A stretch of 8,776 bases of DNA, from NCBI GenBank assembly GCA_964465665.1, contig CAYXKM010000176.1:1-8776 (forward strand), written 5' to 3'. This DNA is from JAKEGN01 sp964465665 (lineage in GTDB: Bacteria; Pseudomonadota; Gammaproteobacteria; Steroidobacterales; Woeseiaceae). The notes under the pieces are model-generated. The model worked only from the letters and a program-made list of their open reading frames with translations, did not search any database and had not been told where the DNA came from. A program made the translations under genes and the position numbers. Below, one piece after another: positions 1 through 6,546 of the stretch (positions are counted from its first letter, which is position 1; each line of letters opens with the position of its first letter).

Positions 1-81
1 GACCTGCAGGGTGCCCAGTTCGTCATACGCAATCCGAATGCAGCTACAACCTGCGGTTGCGGGTCGTCATTTACTGTCTGA
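1..81 (+). CDS. erpA: ErpA, iron-sulfur cluster insertion protein (3' end only)
   Basis: The window opens inside a reading frame that gives 26 residues and stops at TGA 79-81. The translation ends GAQFVIRNPNAATTCGCGSSFTV. This matches the C-terminus of the A-type Fe-S carrier ErpA (E. coli ends in NPNAKSTCGCGSSFSI, from memory). The Cys-Gly-Cys pair supplies two of the three conserved cysteine ligands of the family; the third lies outside the window. ErpA is a cytoplasmic carrier that passes Fe-S clusters to target enzymes such as those of isoprenoid synthesis and respiration. IscA and SufA share the CGCG tail, but the NPNA..TCGCGSSF context favours ErpA. The gene is truncated by the window edge, not broken. 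The next gene, ppx, lies 39 nt downstream on the same strand with no visible terminator between them. Confidence 0.88.
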   Translation, partial: DLQGAQFVIRNPNAATTCGCGSSFTV

Positions 82-108
82 GCATCACAAGGCGCAGGCT
101 TAAGCGGC

Positions 109-123
109 GGAGTAAGCACCATT
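109..123 (+). promoter_or_regulatory. Shine-Dalgarno and probable AUU start codon of ppx
   Basis: GGAG at 109-112 lies 8 nt before ATT at 121-123, a near-ideal spacing. Between the in-frame TGA at 79-81 and the ATG at 220 there is no ATG, GTG, TTG or CTG in the ppx frame. The conserved N-terminal motif DLGSNSFH, encoded at 196-219, must be translated, so initiation has to use a near-cognate codon. ATT 121 is the only such codon with a good ribosome binding site. The other near-cognate codons in frame (ATC 148, ATT 172, ATC 184) lack one. AUU starts are known from E. coli infC and pcnB. A base error in the sequence is the main alternative. Confidence 0.55.
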
Positions 124-1659
124 AACGCCGCGCCGCTCGAGTCCGCGATCGCAGAGGCAGACAGCGGAACGATTCCTGAGGTCATCGCGGCGGTCGATCT
201 CGGATCCAACAGTTTTCACATGATTGTCGGCGCGTTGCGCTTCGGACAGCTCACTATCATCGACCGGCTGCGCGAAACCGTACGCTTGTCCGAGGGGCTT
301 ACCCGAAACGGCAGCCTGAGCCCGCTTGCCCGCCAACGCGCGCTCGAATGCCTGTCGAGATTTGGCGAACGCCTCCGAGACATGCATGCCTCCCGGGTGA
401 GGGCAGCGGGGACCAGCACCCTGCGACGCGCTCGCGACGGAGAAGCCTTTCGAGAAGAAGCCGAAAGTGCCCTCGGCCACCCCATCGAAGTCATTTCAGG
501 TCGTGAGGAAGCGCGGTTGATCTATACGGGTGTGTGTCACAGTCTGCCGCCGTGCGATGGCGCACGACTGGTGCTCGATATCGGTGGCGGCAGCACCGAA
601 CTGATACTGGGCGAGGGCACTGAGCCGAAAGCGCTGGAAAGTCTGCACATGGGCTGTGTTGTGATGACTGAGACCTATTTCAGGGAGGGTCGGATCAATC
701 GCAGTTCGTTTGAAAAGGCGCGACTTGCGGTACGTCTGAAATTGCGACCCGTCAAAGCCTACTTCAGAAATCGCACTGACGCTGAGGCCATCGGCACATC
801 CGGCACCGTCATTGCAACAGAAGCGGTTGCACGCGAGCTAAAAATCATCGAATCGCACGACCTGACACTGGAAGCTGTAGAGGAACTTATCGAACGCGTA
901 CTGCAATTCCAGCATGTGGACGAAATCGTACTGCCGGGTCTGCCGGATCGACGCGCACAGGTGTGGCCAGGCGGGCTGGCGATACTTGCGGAATTGTTGC
1001 GAGGACTTCGTATAACCAAGCTCCGCGTTTCGGACGGGGCATTGCGCGAAGGGCTGCTTTACGATTACCTGGGGCGTTTGCAGCACGAGGATGCGCGGGA
1101 AAGGAGCGTGCGCGCGATGGCTCGGCGCTTCAATGTGGATATCAATCAGGCGCAGCGGGTTGGTGAAACGGCGGCAATGCTGCTTATGCAGTGCAGAAAC
1201 GACTGGCAGCTCACCTCCTCTCTAGCGTCCGATATCCTTGGCTGGTCTGCCGCCTTGCACGAAATCGGCCTGGATATCTCGCACAGTGGCTTCCAGCGCC
1301 ACGGCGCTTATATCGTCGAGAATGCAGACATGCCCGGATTTCCGCGGGCAGAGCAGAAATTTCTCGCATTTCTGATCGCCAATCAGCGTCAGGTCATCAG
1401 TCTGGATCGCTGTCAGGCGTTGCCGAAGGCCTGGCACCAACCTGCAATTCGACTCATGATATTGCTGCGCATTGCTGTGCTGTTGAACAGGAGTCGCAGC
1501 TCCAAACCATTGCCCGACATCAAGCTCGTGGTGGAAGACAATGGCCTCGACTTGTATTTTTCCGCAGAGTGGCTGGCGTCAAATCCGTTGACCGTCGCAG
1601 ATCTGGAGAGGGAACAGGCATATCTCGCGACCGTGAATGTGCGGTTGCACGCTCATTGA
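121..1659 (+). CDS. ppx: Exopolyphosphatase Ppx, probable AUU start
   Basis: Ppx removes terminal phosphates from inorganic polyphosphate. From ATT 121 the protein has 512 residues; E. coli Ppx has 513. The N-terminal half is an ASKHA (actin/Hsp70/sugar kinase) phosphatase domain: phosphate-binding DLGSNSFH at residues 26-33, SGREEARL near 126-133 with the acidic residues expected to activate water, DIGGGSTE at 153-160, a GTSGT turn near 225 and SDGALREG at 304-311. The C-terminal part is HD-like helical, with LHEIGLDISHSGFQRHGAYI and histidines at 380, 388 and 394. Starting at the first ATG (220) would remove DLGSNSFH and cannot be right. GppA is a close paralogue that cannot be excluded from sequence alone, but the neighbouring ppk favours Ppx. 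It probably shares a transcript with erpA. Its 3' end overlaps ppk by 7 bp, tail to tail. Confidence 0.9.
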   Translation: MNAAPLESAIAEADSGTIPEVIAAVDLGSNSFHMIVGALRFGQLTIIDRLRETVRLSEGLTRNGSLSPLARQRALECLSRFGERLRDMHASRVRAAGTSTLRRARDGEAFREEAESALGHPIEVISGREEARLIYTGVCHSLPPCDGARLVLDIGGGSTELILGEGTEPKALESLHMGCVVMTETYFREGRINRSSFEKARLAVRLKLRPVKAYFRNRTDAEAIGTSGTVIATEAVARELKIIESHDLTLEAVEELIERVLQFQHVDEIVLPGLPDRRAQVWPGGLAILAELLRGLRITKLRVSDGALREGLLYDYLGRLQHEDARERSVRAMARRFNVDINQAQRVGETAAMLLMQCRNDWQLTSSLASDILGWSAALHEIGLDISHSGFQRHGAYIVENADMPGFPRAEQKFLAFLIANQRQVISLDRCQALPKAWHQPAIRLMILLRIAVLLNRSRSSKPLPDIKLVVEDNGLDLYFSAEWLASNPLTVADLEREQAYLATVNVRLHAH

Positions 1660-3731
1660 TTCCCTGTAGCGAGGTGCTGCAGGAAGGCAACCTGTGCCGA
1701 TACTACCGGTTGATCGCCAGGTGTGATTTTTTCATAGCTGCCATCAGGCAACAGTTTCCAGGCCTGGCTGTTGTCCGCGAGGAATAGTTCCAGGTCGGCT
1801 TTGAGCCTGTCTTTGAGCGGGCGCTGGCGGATCGGGAAGCACACTTCCGTTCGATGGAAGAAATTTCGTTCCATCCAATCGGCGCTCGAACAGAAATACT
1901 CTTCCTTGCCGCCGTTGCTGAAGTAGTAGATGCGGGAATGTTCAAGGAATCGTCCGACGATGGATCGGACGCTGATATTCTCGGAAAGACCGGAAACGCC
2001 GGGTCGAAGCGAGCACATGCCGCGAACGATAAGGTCGATCTTCACCCCGGCCGCTGACGCGCGATAAAGGGTGTCAATGATCTGTGGTTCGATCAGCGCA
2101 TTGATCTTGGCGATGATGTGAGCCTCGTTACCCGCCTCGGCATGCGCAATTTCACGTTCAATCTTTGCCTTCAGTGCATTGAACAGTGAAAACGGAGCCG
2201 TGAGGAGCCTGTCCAGATTCTCTGCCGCCGTCATGCTGGTGAGTTGCAAAAAAACCTTGTGCACATCCTCGCCGAGTTTGCGGCTGCTGCTCATGTAACC
2301 GTAGTCGGTATAAAGGCGCGCGGTGCCCGGGTGATAATTGCCAGTGCCCAGATGGACGTATCTCTTTATGGCACCCTGTTCCCGGCGAACAATCATGGAC
2401 ATCTTGGCGTGAGCCTTGAATCCAACCAGGCCATAGACAACGTGTGCACCGGCTTCCTGAAGCCGGTTCGCCAGCAGAATATTTGCTGCTTCGTCGAATC
2501 TTGCCATCAGTTCGACGATGACCGTTACTTCCTTGCCGGCACGTGCCGCTTTTACAAGATGATTCACGATGGGTGAATCAGCGCCAGTTCTATACAGGGT
2601 CTGCTTTACTGCCAGTACCTGCGAATCTGCAGCTGCGGTTGCGATAAAGTCGACCACCGGTATAAACGACTGATACGGATGATGCAGCAGCACGTTGTTC
2701 CTGCTGAGAATAGTGAAGATGTCGTCCTCTGATTTCAGTGCTTTCGGCAAGCCCGGGCTGAACGGCGCAAAACAAAGGTCCGGCCGACCCGCCATGTCAC
2801 AAACGGCAGCAAGCCGATTCAGATTTACCGGCCCGTTCACTGCAAAAAGATCATTCCTGGTCAGGGCAAAATGCTCCAGCAGAAAATCGCACAGGTCGTC
2901 CGGGCAGTCGTCGCTGATTTCAAGCCGCACGGCGGCACCGTAGCGACTGGCCGCAAGCTGACCTTCCAGAGAACGGACCAGGTCCTGCACTTCCTCGTCG
3001 TCTACATAAAGATTGCTGTTTCGTGTCGCACGAAACTGATAGCAACCATCGACGGTCATGCCTGGGAAAAGCTCATCCACATGCTCGTGAATTATCGACG
3101 AAAGGAACACAAAATTGGCGGCACTTTTGCTGCTGAACTCATCGGGCAGAAGTATGACTCGAGGAAGAGAGCGCGGCGCCTGGACAATCGCCCTGTCGCG
3201 CTCGCGACCGAAAGCATCCGTGCCCTTGAGTCTGACGATGAAATTGAGGCTCTTGTTAAGGGTCCGCGGGAACGGCCGCGACGGGTCCAGTGTAAGTGGC
3301 GTCAGGACCGGAACAATCTCATTCAGAAAGAAGTGCCTCAACCACTGTTTCTGTTCCCTGTTCCATTTGTGTCGCTGCGGAAAGTAGATCCGTTCGTTCG
3401 CAAGCGCCGGGAGGATTTCATCGTTCAACAGCTGGTACTGGCGCTGAATCAACGCCAGTGTTTTCTTGCGCACCTCGGCAAGAATCTGGGCCGGAGTCAT
3501 CTCGTCGGGGCCCTGCGCCGGCGCATCTATCTCGAGGAGCTGTTTGAATGAGGCAACGCGAACTTCAAAGAATTCGTCGAGATTCGTGCAGGAGATGCAA
3601 AGGAATCGTAGCCTTTCGAGGATCGGCAACGTGACATCAGCCGCCTGCGCGAGTACGCGCCGGTTGAACTCGAGAAGACTGAGTTCCCGATTGATGTATC
3701 GGTACGCTGGCCGTGTCGTTGCGCTGTCCAC
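1653..3731 (-). CDS. ppk: Polyphosphate kinase 1 (PPK1)
   Basis: PPK1 reversibly polymerises the gamma-phosphate of ATP into inorganic polyphosphate through a phosphohistidine intermediate. The protein has 692 residues (E. coli 688) and all four regions: N (about 1-112, with CTNLDEFFEVR at 48-58), H (about 113-327), C1 and C2 (two phospholipase-D-like halves). KAHAK places His441 where the phosphorylated His435 of E. coli lies. YVHLGTGN places His460 at the position of His454, with the same 19-residue interval. Arg381 (TLYRTG) and Arg411 (MARFDE) keep the 30-residue spacing of the Mg-binding arginines, and His598 (LEHSRIYYF) is also present. The start is GTG at 3731-3729, preceded by AGGA (3741-3738) with 6 nt spacing. 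An extended -10 promoter lies just upstream. All key residues are intact, so it should be active. Confidence 0.97.
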   Translation of the reverse strand: MDSATTRPAYRYINRELSLLEFNRRVLAQAADVTLPILERLRFLCISCTNLDEFFEVRVASFKQLLEIDAPAQGPDEMTPAQILAEVRKKTLALIQRQYQLLNDEILPALANERIYFPQRHKWNREQKQWLRHFFLNEIVPVLTPLTLDPSRPFPRTLNKSLNFIVRLKGTDAFGRERDRAIVQAPRSLPRVILLPDEFSSKSAANFVFLSSIIHEHVDELFPGMTVDGCYQFRATRNSNLYVDDEEVQDLVRSLEGQLAASRYGAAVRLEISDDCPDDLCDFLLEHFALTRNDLFAVNGPVNLNRLAAVCDMAGRPDLCFAPFSPGLPKALKSEDDIFTILSRNNVLLHHPYQSFIPVVDFIATAAADSQVLAVKQTLYRTGADSPIVNHLVKAARAGKEVTVIVELMARFDEAANILLANRLQEAGAHVVYGLVGFKAHAKMSMIVRREQGAIKRYVHLGTGNYHPGTARLYTDYGYMSSSRKLGEDVHKVFLQLTSMTAAENLDRLLTAPFSLFNALKAKIEREIAHAEAGNEAHIIAKINALIEPQIIDTLYRASAAGVKIDLIVRGMCSLRPGVSGLSENISVRSIVGRFLEHSRIYYFSNGGKEEYFCSSADWMERNFFHRTEVCFPIRQRPLKDRLKADLELFLADNSQAWKLLPDGSYEKITPGDQPVVSAQVAFLQHLATGNQ

Positions 3732-3752
3732 TATGGATCCTGCATGGGAGGG

Positions 3753-3775
3753 CTGCGGATTATAGCAATCCGCAG
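3753..3775. repeat. Perfect 9-bp inverted repeat centred on the ppk -10 box
   Basis: CTGCGGATT (3753-3761) and AATCCGCAG (3767-3775) are exact reverse complements separated by the 5-nt ATAGC. The dyad centre (3764) falls on the ppk -10 hexamer. As RNA from anmK read-through it would be a hairpin, but no U tract follows on the minus strand, so it is not a standard intrinsic terminator. Its position suits a repressor operator or a structural block to read-through; this role is inferred. Confidence 0.6.
3759..3767 (-). promoter_or_regulatory. ppk promoter, extended -10 element
   Basis: Read on the minus strand this is TGCTATAAT, a consensus -10 hexamer (3764-3759) with the TG of an extended -10 one base upstream. 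No good -35 box lies 16-18 nt away, as is usual for extended -10 promoters. Transcription should start near 3752, giving a leader of about 21 nt with AGGA at 3741-3738 before the GTG start. It fits in the 62-bp gap between anmK and ppk, so ppk can be transcribed apart from the anmK operon. Confidence 0.6.
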
Positions 3776-3776
3776 G

Positions 3777-3799
3777 CGTCAGACTGATTGACGTCAGAC
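3777..3799. repeat. Direct repeat CGTCAGAC, two copies 15 bp apart
   Basis: Exact copies lie at 3777-3784 and 3792-3799. Relative to the predicted ppk start near 3752 they cover roughly -25 to -32 and -40 to -47. The second copy overlaps the anmK stop codon and a TGACGTCA palindrome at 3789-3796. The spacing does not match the 11-bp period of a Pho box. This is a candidate regulator site only. Confidence 0.35.
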
Positions 3800-4912
3800 C
3801 GCAAAGATGGCACCCAGGAGCGCTCGCCTCTCAGCGCCGGTCACAGAGGGTAAATTGCCGGGTTCGCCGGCAATCCTGCGTTTGGCGAGCCATGCAAACG
3901 CGGCGGCTTCAACCCAGTCAGGGTCGAGACCATACACCGAGGTCGACTGAATGCTAACGCCCCGAAGGCGCCCGCGCAGGCGCCGCATCAAGTCATTATT
4001 GTGAAATCCGCCACCACAGACAAACACTTCCGCTGTTCCCGAAGCATGTGCAGTGATGGCGTCGGCGATGCTCCGGCAGGTCAGCTCGGCGAGAGTTGCC
4101 TGCACGTCCTGAGCCGCCGGGAGGGCCAGACTTGCTGCGATCATCGTCTCGAGCCACTCCAGATTGAAATGCTCGAAGCCGGTGCTCTTCGGCGGTGGTT
4201 CTGCCAGGTACGGATCCCGCATCATTGCGTCCAGCAGTTTCTGCGACACCGCCCCACCGGCCGCCCAGCTCCCTTCGAAATCGAAGTCCCTGTCCAGCTG
4301 CTGCCTGGCCCAGGCATCAAGCAAGGTATTGCCCGGTCCGGTGTCGAATCCGGTTACAGGTCCACGCGATGGCAAAGTCGTGATATTGGCGATGCCACCG
4401 ATGTTTAGTGCCACCCGGTCGATACTGTCGTGTCGCAACAGCCATTCATGAAACGCCGGCGCAAGCGGGGCGCCTTGTCCGCCCACGGCCATGTCGCCGC
4501 GTCGAAAATCGGCGACAACCGGAATGCCTGTTCGTGCCGCAATGATACTGGGATCACCGATTTGCATGGTGTAAGGCGGCACTGCCTCGGGCTGGTGTCG
4601 AAGCGTCTGACCGTGGCTGCCGATCGCAGCGATATTCGCTGGATTGATTCGGTTTTGCGACAGGATTTCCACGGCTGCGTCAGCGAAACATTCGCCGACC
4701 ATTCGATCGAGCTGGCCGATCATGTCGATCGTGCATGTCCCGGTTCCCTGTCTGAGGGACCGCAGGTCATTGCGAATCGAATCCGGGTAAGTTACACACG
4801 CCGCCGCAACGACCTCACACTTGTGATCGCCGAAGCGGACCACGGCGACATCGATGCCATCCATGCTCGTACCGGACATCAGGCCGAGGTAAAGTGGGTC
4901 GGCGTGTGTCAT
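3794..4912 (-). CDS. anmK: Anhydro-N-acetylmuramic acid kinase AnmK
   Basis: AnmK hydrolyses the 1,6-anhydro bond of anhydro-MurNAc and phosphorylates the sugar with ATP, giving MurNAc-6-phosphate in cytoplasmic peptidoglycan recycling. The 372-residue length is close to the 369 of E. coli. Visible motifs are GLMSGTSMDGID (residues 10-21, nucleotide-binding loop), GSHGQTLRH (98-106), VADFRRGDMAVGGQGAPLAP (133-152), NIGGIANIT (170-178), GFDTGPGN (188-195) and CGGGFHNN (299-306). Asp190 in FDTGPGN should be the catalytic base, matching Asp182 of the P. aeruginosa enzyme. The ATG start lies 9 nt after the stop of the upstream M23 peptidase gene and has no convincing Shine-Dalgarno, which suggests translational coupling. 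The upstream peptidase acts on the same polymer, so the pair forms a murein turnover operon. Confidence 0.97.
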   Translation of the reverse strand: MTHADPLYLGLMSGTSMDGIDVAVVRFGDHKCEVVAAACVTYPDSIRNDLRSLRQGTGTCTIDMIGQLDRMVGECFADAAVEILSQNRINPANIAAIGSHGQTLRHQPEAVPPYTMQIGDPSIIAARTGIPVVADFRRGDMAVGGQGAPLAPAFHEWLLRHDSIDRVALNIGGIANITTLPSRGPVTGFDTGPGNTLLDAWARQQLDRDFDFEGSWAAGGAVSQKLLDAMMRDPYLAEPPPKSTGFEHFNLEWLETMIAASLALPAAQDVQATLAELTCRSIADAITAHASGTAEVFVCGGGFHNNDLMRRLRGRLRGVSIQSTSVYGLDPDWVEAAAFAWLAKRRIAGEPGNLPSVTGAERRALLGAIFAV

Positions 4913-4921
4913 CCGGCCGGG

Positions 4922-6340
4922 CTAAAGTGCAGCGGACGCGATTTGAGTGCTCTTGTATTGCAGCAGGTCGTCAAGTATCGGCTCGACAGCCGCGAGAAAA
5001 TCGTCGCGATATTCTTCCTTGATCGGGTCTGCCTGCGGCAATTCAACGGTCCTGGGATTGCGGTGTACGCCATTAAGCCTGTACTCATAGTGCAAATGCG
5101 CAGCCGTCGCGAGGCCTGTCCTGCCGACGTAACCAATCACGTCCCCTTGCTTGACGCGCTGACCGATCCTGGCTGAAGTCGAGAATCTCGACATATGCGC
5201 ATACAGCGTTGTTATGTTTCCGCCATGCTGCAGGATAACGGCATTTCCATAGCCGCCATTCAGTCCGCGAAAAACAACTTTTCCGTCGCCAGCCGCCTTG
5301 ATTGGTGTTCCCGCCGGTGCAGCGTAGTCGACGCCCTTGTGCGCACGAATCGTATTCAACACCGGGTGACGCCGGCGCGGATTGAAACTTGAACTTATTC
5401 TGCTGAAATCGACCGGTGCACGAATGAATGCTTTTCGAACACTGCGTCCGTCGGGCGTGTAGTAGTCAGACCGCCCGCTCTGGTCAACGAAGCGGATTGC
5501 GCGAAACGTTCGACCATTGTTGTTGAACTCCGCCGCGACTATATCGCCATCGGTTACATACTTGCCGTCCTGGTAAACTTCTTCGAAAAGTATGTAATAG
5601 TCATCACCCGTCCGTATATCGAGGACAAAATCAACATCCCACGCAAATATGCCGGCGAGATGCATGATCAGTTTATCCGACAAACCCGCGGAATTGGCGC
5701 TCTCGAAGAGTGAGGTGTTGATCCGCCCGTAGGCCCGGCGACGCTGGAGCTCGATCGGACGGTTTACAATCTGGGCAGAAAAGCCTTCTTCATCTTTGCT
5801 GACGACCAGGTCGCTGGTCAGATCCAGTTTACGATGCAAACTGACGAGCTTGCCATTGTCATGCATGATCTCGAGTTCGTCACCGGGCCGCAAAATGCGC
5901 AGGCGTGGACCCGCCTCCGGGAGTATGGCTATCTGGGCAAGATGACCGAGGTCCAGCTTATTCTTGCGAAACAGCTGATCAAGGGTGTCTCCGGAGCGGA
6001 TCGTGAGCCGGATCGACTCGTACGTTGGGGGTGCCGGGAAAAGCGGCGGGTGAAACGCGTGATCTGAGTCAGGCAATTCGTGATTGTCGATCAAAAACTG
6101 TACTGGCTCGGGCACTGTACTCGTGCCAACAGCATGCATTTCGGCACCAGTGTCGGATTGACCCGACGCTACTTTTTCGGGATCGTCCGCCGGTGTATTT
6201 CTGACCGCCAATACAAGCGCTAATCCCAGCAACGGTATGCCCAGCCCGACAGCAAACCACTGCAACGGTCTGAACTTCTTGATACTGGTGTTGTTGGTCG
6301 GTTTGTAGTCGTGAAGTAGTGGGCTGACCGCGCGGTTCAA
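4922..6340 (-). CDS. M23 murein endopeptidase, MepM-like, membrane-anchored
   Basis: From TTG 6340 the protein has 472 residues. A short basic N-terminus (about 1-24) precedes one hydrophobic segment near 25-46 (PLQWFAVGLGIPLLGLALVL), a probable signal anchor with the rest in the periplasm. A LysM/OapA-like region with IRSGDTLDQLF sits near 114-124. A middle domain leads to the C-terminal LytM/M23 zinc domain: HKGVDY (His334, Asp338), YAHM (His382) and HLHYEYR (His415, His417), so all metal and catalytic residues are present. Family members cleave D-Ala-mDAP cross-links to make room for wall growth. I chose TTG 6340 because AGGAG (6351-6347) lies 6 nt upstream. A longer reading from TTG 6400 (492 residues) has no ribosome site, and that TTG looks like part of the -35 box. 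MepM is E. coli's name for the family; exact orthology is not shown. Confidence 0.9.
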   Translation of the reverse strand: MNRAVSPLLHDYKPTNNTSIKKFRPLQWFAVGLGIPLLGLALVLAVRNTPADDPEKVASGQSDTGAEMHAVGTSTVPEPVQFLIDNHELPDSDHAFHPPLFPAPPTYESIRLTIRSGDTLDQLFRKNKLDLGHLAQIAILPEAGPRLRILRPGDELEIMHDNGKLVSLHRKLDLTSDLVVSKDEEGFSAQIVNRPIELQRRRAYGRINTSLFESANSAGLSDKLIMHLAGIFAWDVDFVLDIRTGDDYYILFEEVYQDGKYVTDGDIVAAEFNNNGRTFRAIRFVDQSGRSDYYTPDGRSVRKAFIRAPVDFSRISSSFNPRRRHPVLNTIRAHKGVDYAAPAGTPIKAAGDGKVVFRGLNGGYGNAVILQHGGNITTLYAHMSRFSTSARIGQRVKQGDVIGYVGRTGLATAAHLHYEYRLNGVHRNPRTVELPQADPIKEEYRDDFLAAVEPILDDLLQYKSTQIASAAL

Positions 6341-6371
6341 GTCAGACTCCTGCGTATCGCTCGAAGCGCTT

Positions 6372-6400
6372 ACTGTACAGCGGCATTGATGGTTCGTCAA
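6372..6400 (-). promoter_or_regulatory. Sigma-70 promoter of the M23 peptidase-anmK operon
   Basis: On the minus strand TTGACG (6400-6395, 5 of 6 matches to the -35 consensus) is followed after exactly 17 nt by TACAGT (6377-6372, 4 of 6 matches to -10). Transcription should start near 6365. This gives a leader of about 25 nt with AGGAG 6 nt before TTG 6340. The fit of promoter, ribosome site and start codon supports the shorter peptidase. Confidence 0.6.
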
Positions 6401-6407
6401 AGAAAAG

Positions 6408-6416
6408 TGTTATAAC
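6408..6416 (+). promoter_or_regulatory. tyrS promoter, extended -10 element
   Basis: TGTTATAAC combines a TG extension with a -10 hexamer matching consensus at 5 of 6 bases (6411-6416). A possible -35, TTGATG at 6386-6391, would give a long 19-nt spacer, so the TG extension probably matters. The predicted start near 6423 leaves a leader of about 124 nt before the tyrS ATG. The element lies back-to-back with the peptidase promoter. Confidence 0.45.
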
Positions 6417-6535
6417 TCATGATCTTAAAGAAAGTTGCCGAATGCGCAATAAGGACTGAATATGCACTGCTCGATTTTGACCTGTGAACCGTTGAGAGTA
6501 TGCGACAGGCCCGCGCGGCCGGCCCGAACCGTTAC

Positions 6536-6541
6536 GGTGAG
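6536..6541 (+). promoter_or_regulatory. Ribosome binding site of tyrS
   Basis: GGTGAG lies 5 nt before ATG 6547 and matches the GGTGA part of the anti-Shine-Dalgarno complement. Its GGT also belongs to the 11-bp palindrome ACCGTTACGGT (6528-6538), so local pairing could affect its access. Confidence 0.5.
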
Positions 6542-6546
6542 CACCC

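Noticed and set aside
1713..1732. Weak plus-strand hairpin ATCGC/GTGAT followed by five T residues, considered as a ppx terminator
   Set aside because: The stem has only 5 pairs including a G-U, and it lies inside ppk coding sequence where codons explain it.
1191..1787. 198-codon plus-strand open frame spanning the ppx/ppk junction
   Set aside because: It is an out-of-frame shadow of ppx with no family motif.
2871..3551. 226-codon plus-strand open frame
   Set aside because: It lies wholly antisense to ppk, whose motifs are unambiguous; no domain is recognisable in it.
3753..3775. The anmK-ppk dyad read as an intrinsic terminator for anmK
   Set aside because: No U tract follows on the minus strand; the promoter overlap is the clearer reading.
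4430..5176. 248-codon plus-strand open frame
   Set aside because: It is antisense to anmK and the peptidase and is a shadow of their codon bias.
6419..6487. 22-codon open frame before tyrS (one Tyr codon), considered as a leader peptide
   Set aside because: Its ATG lies upstream of or at the predicted transcript start (about 6423), it has no ribosome site, and a single Tyr codon is not attenuator-like.
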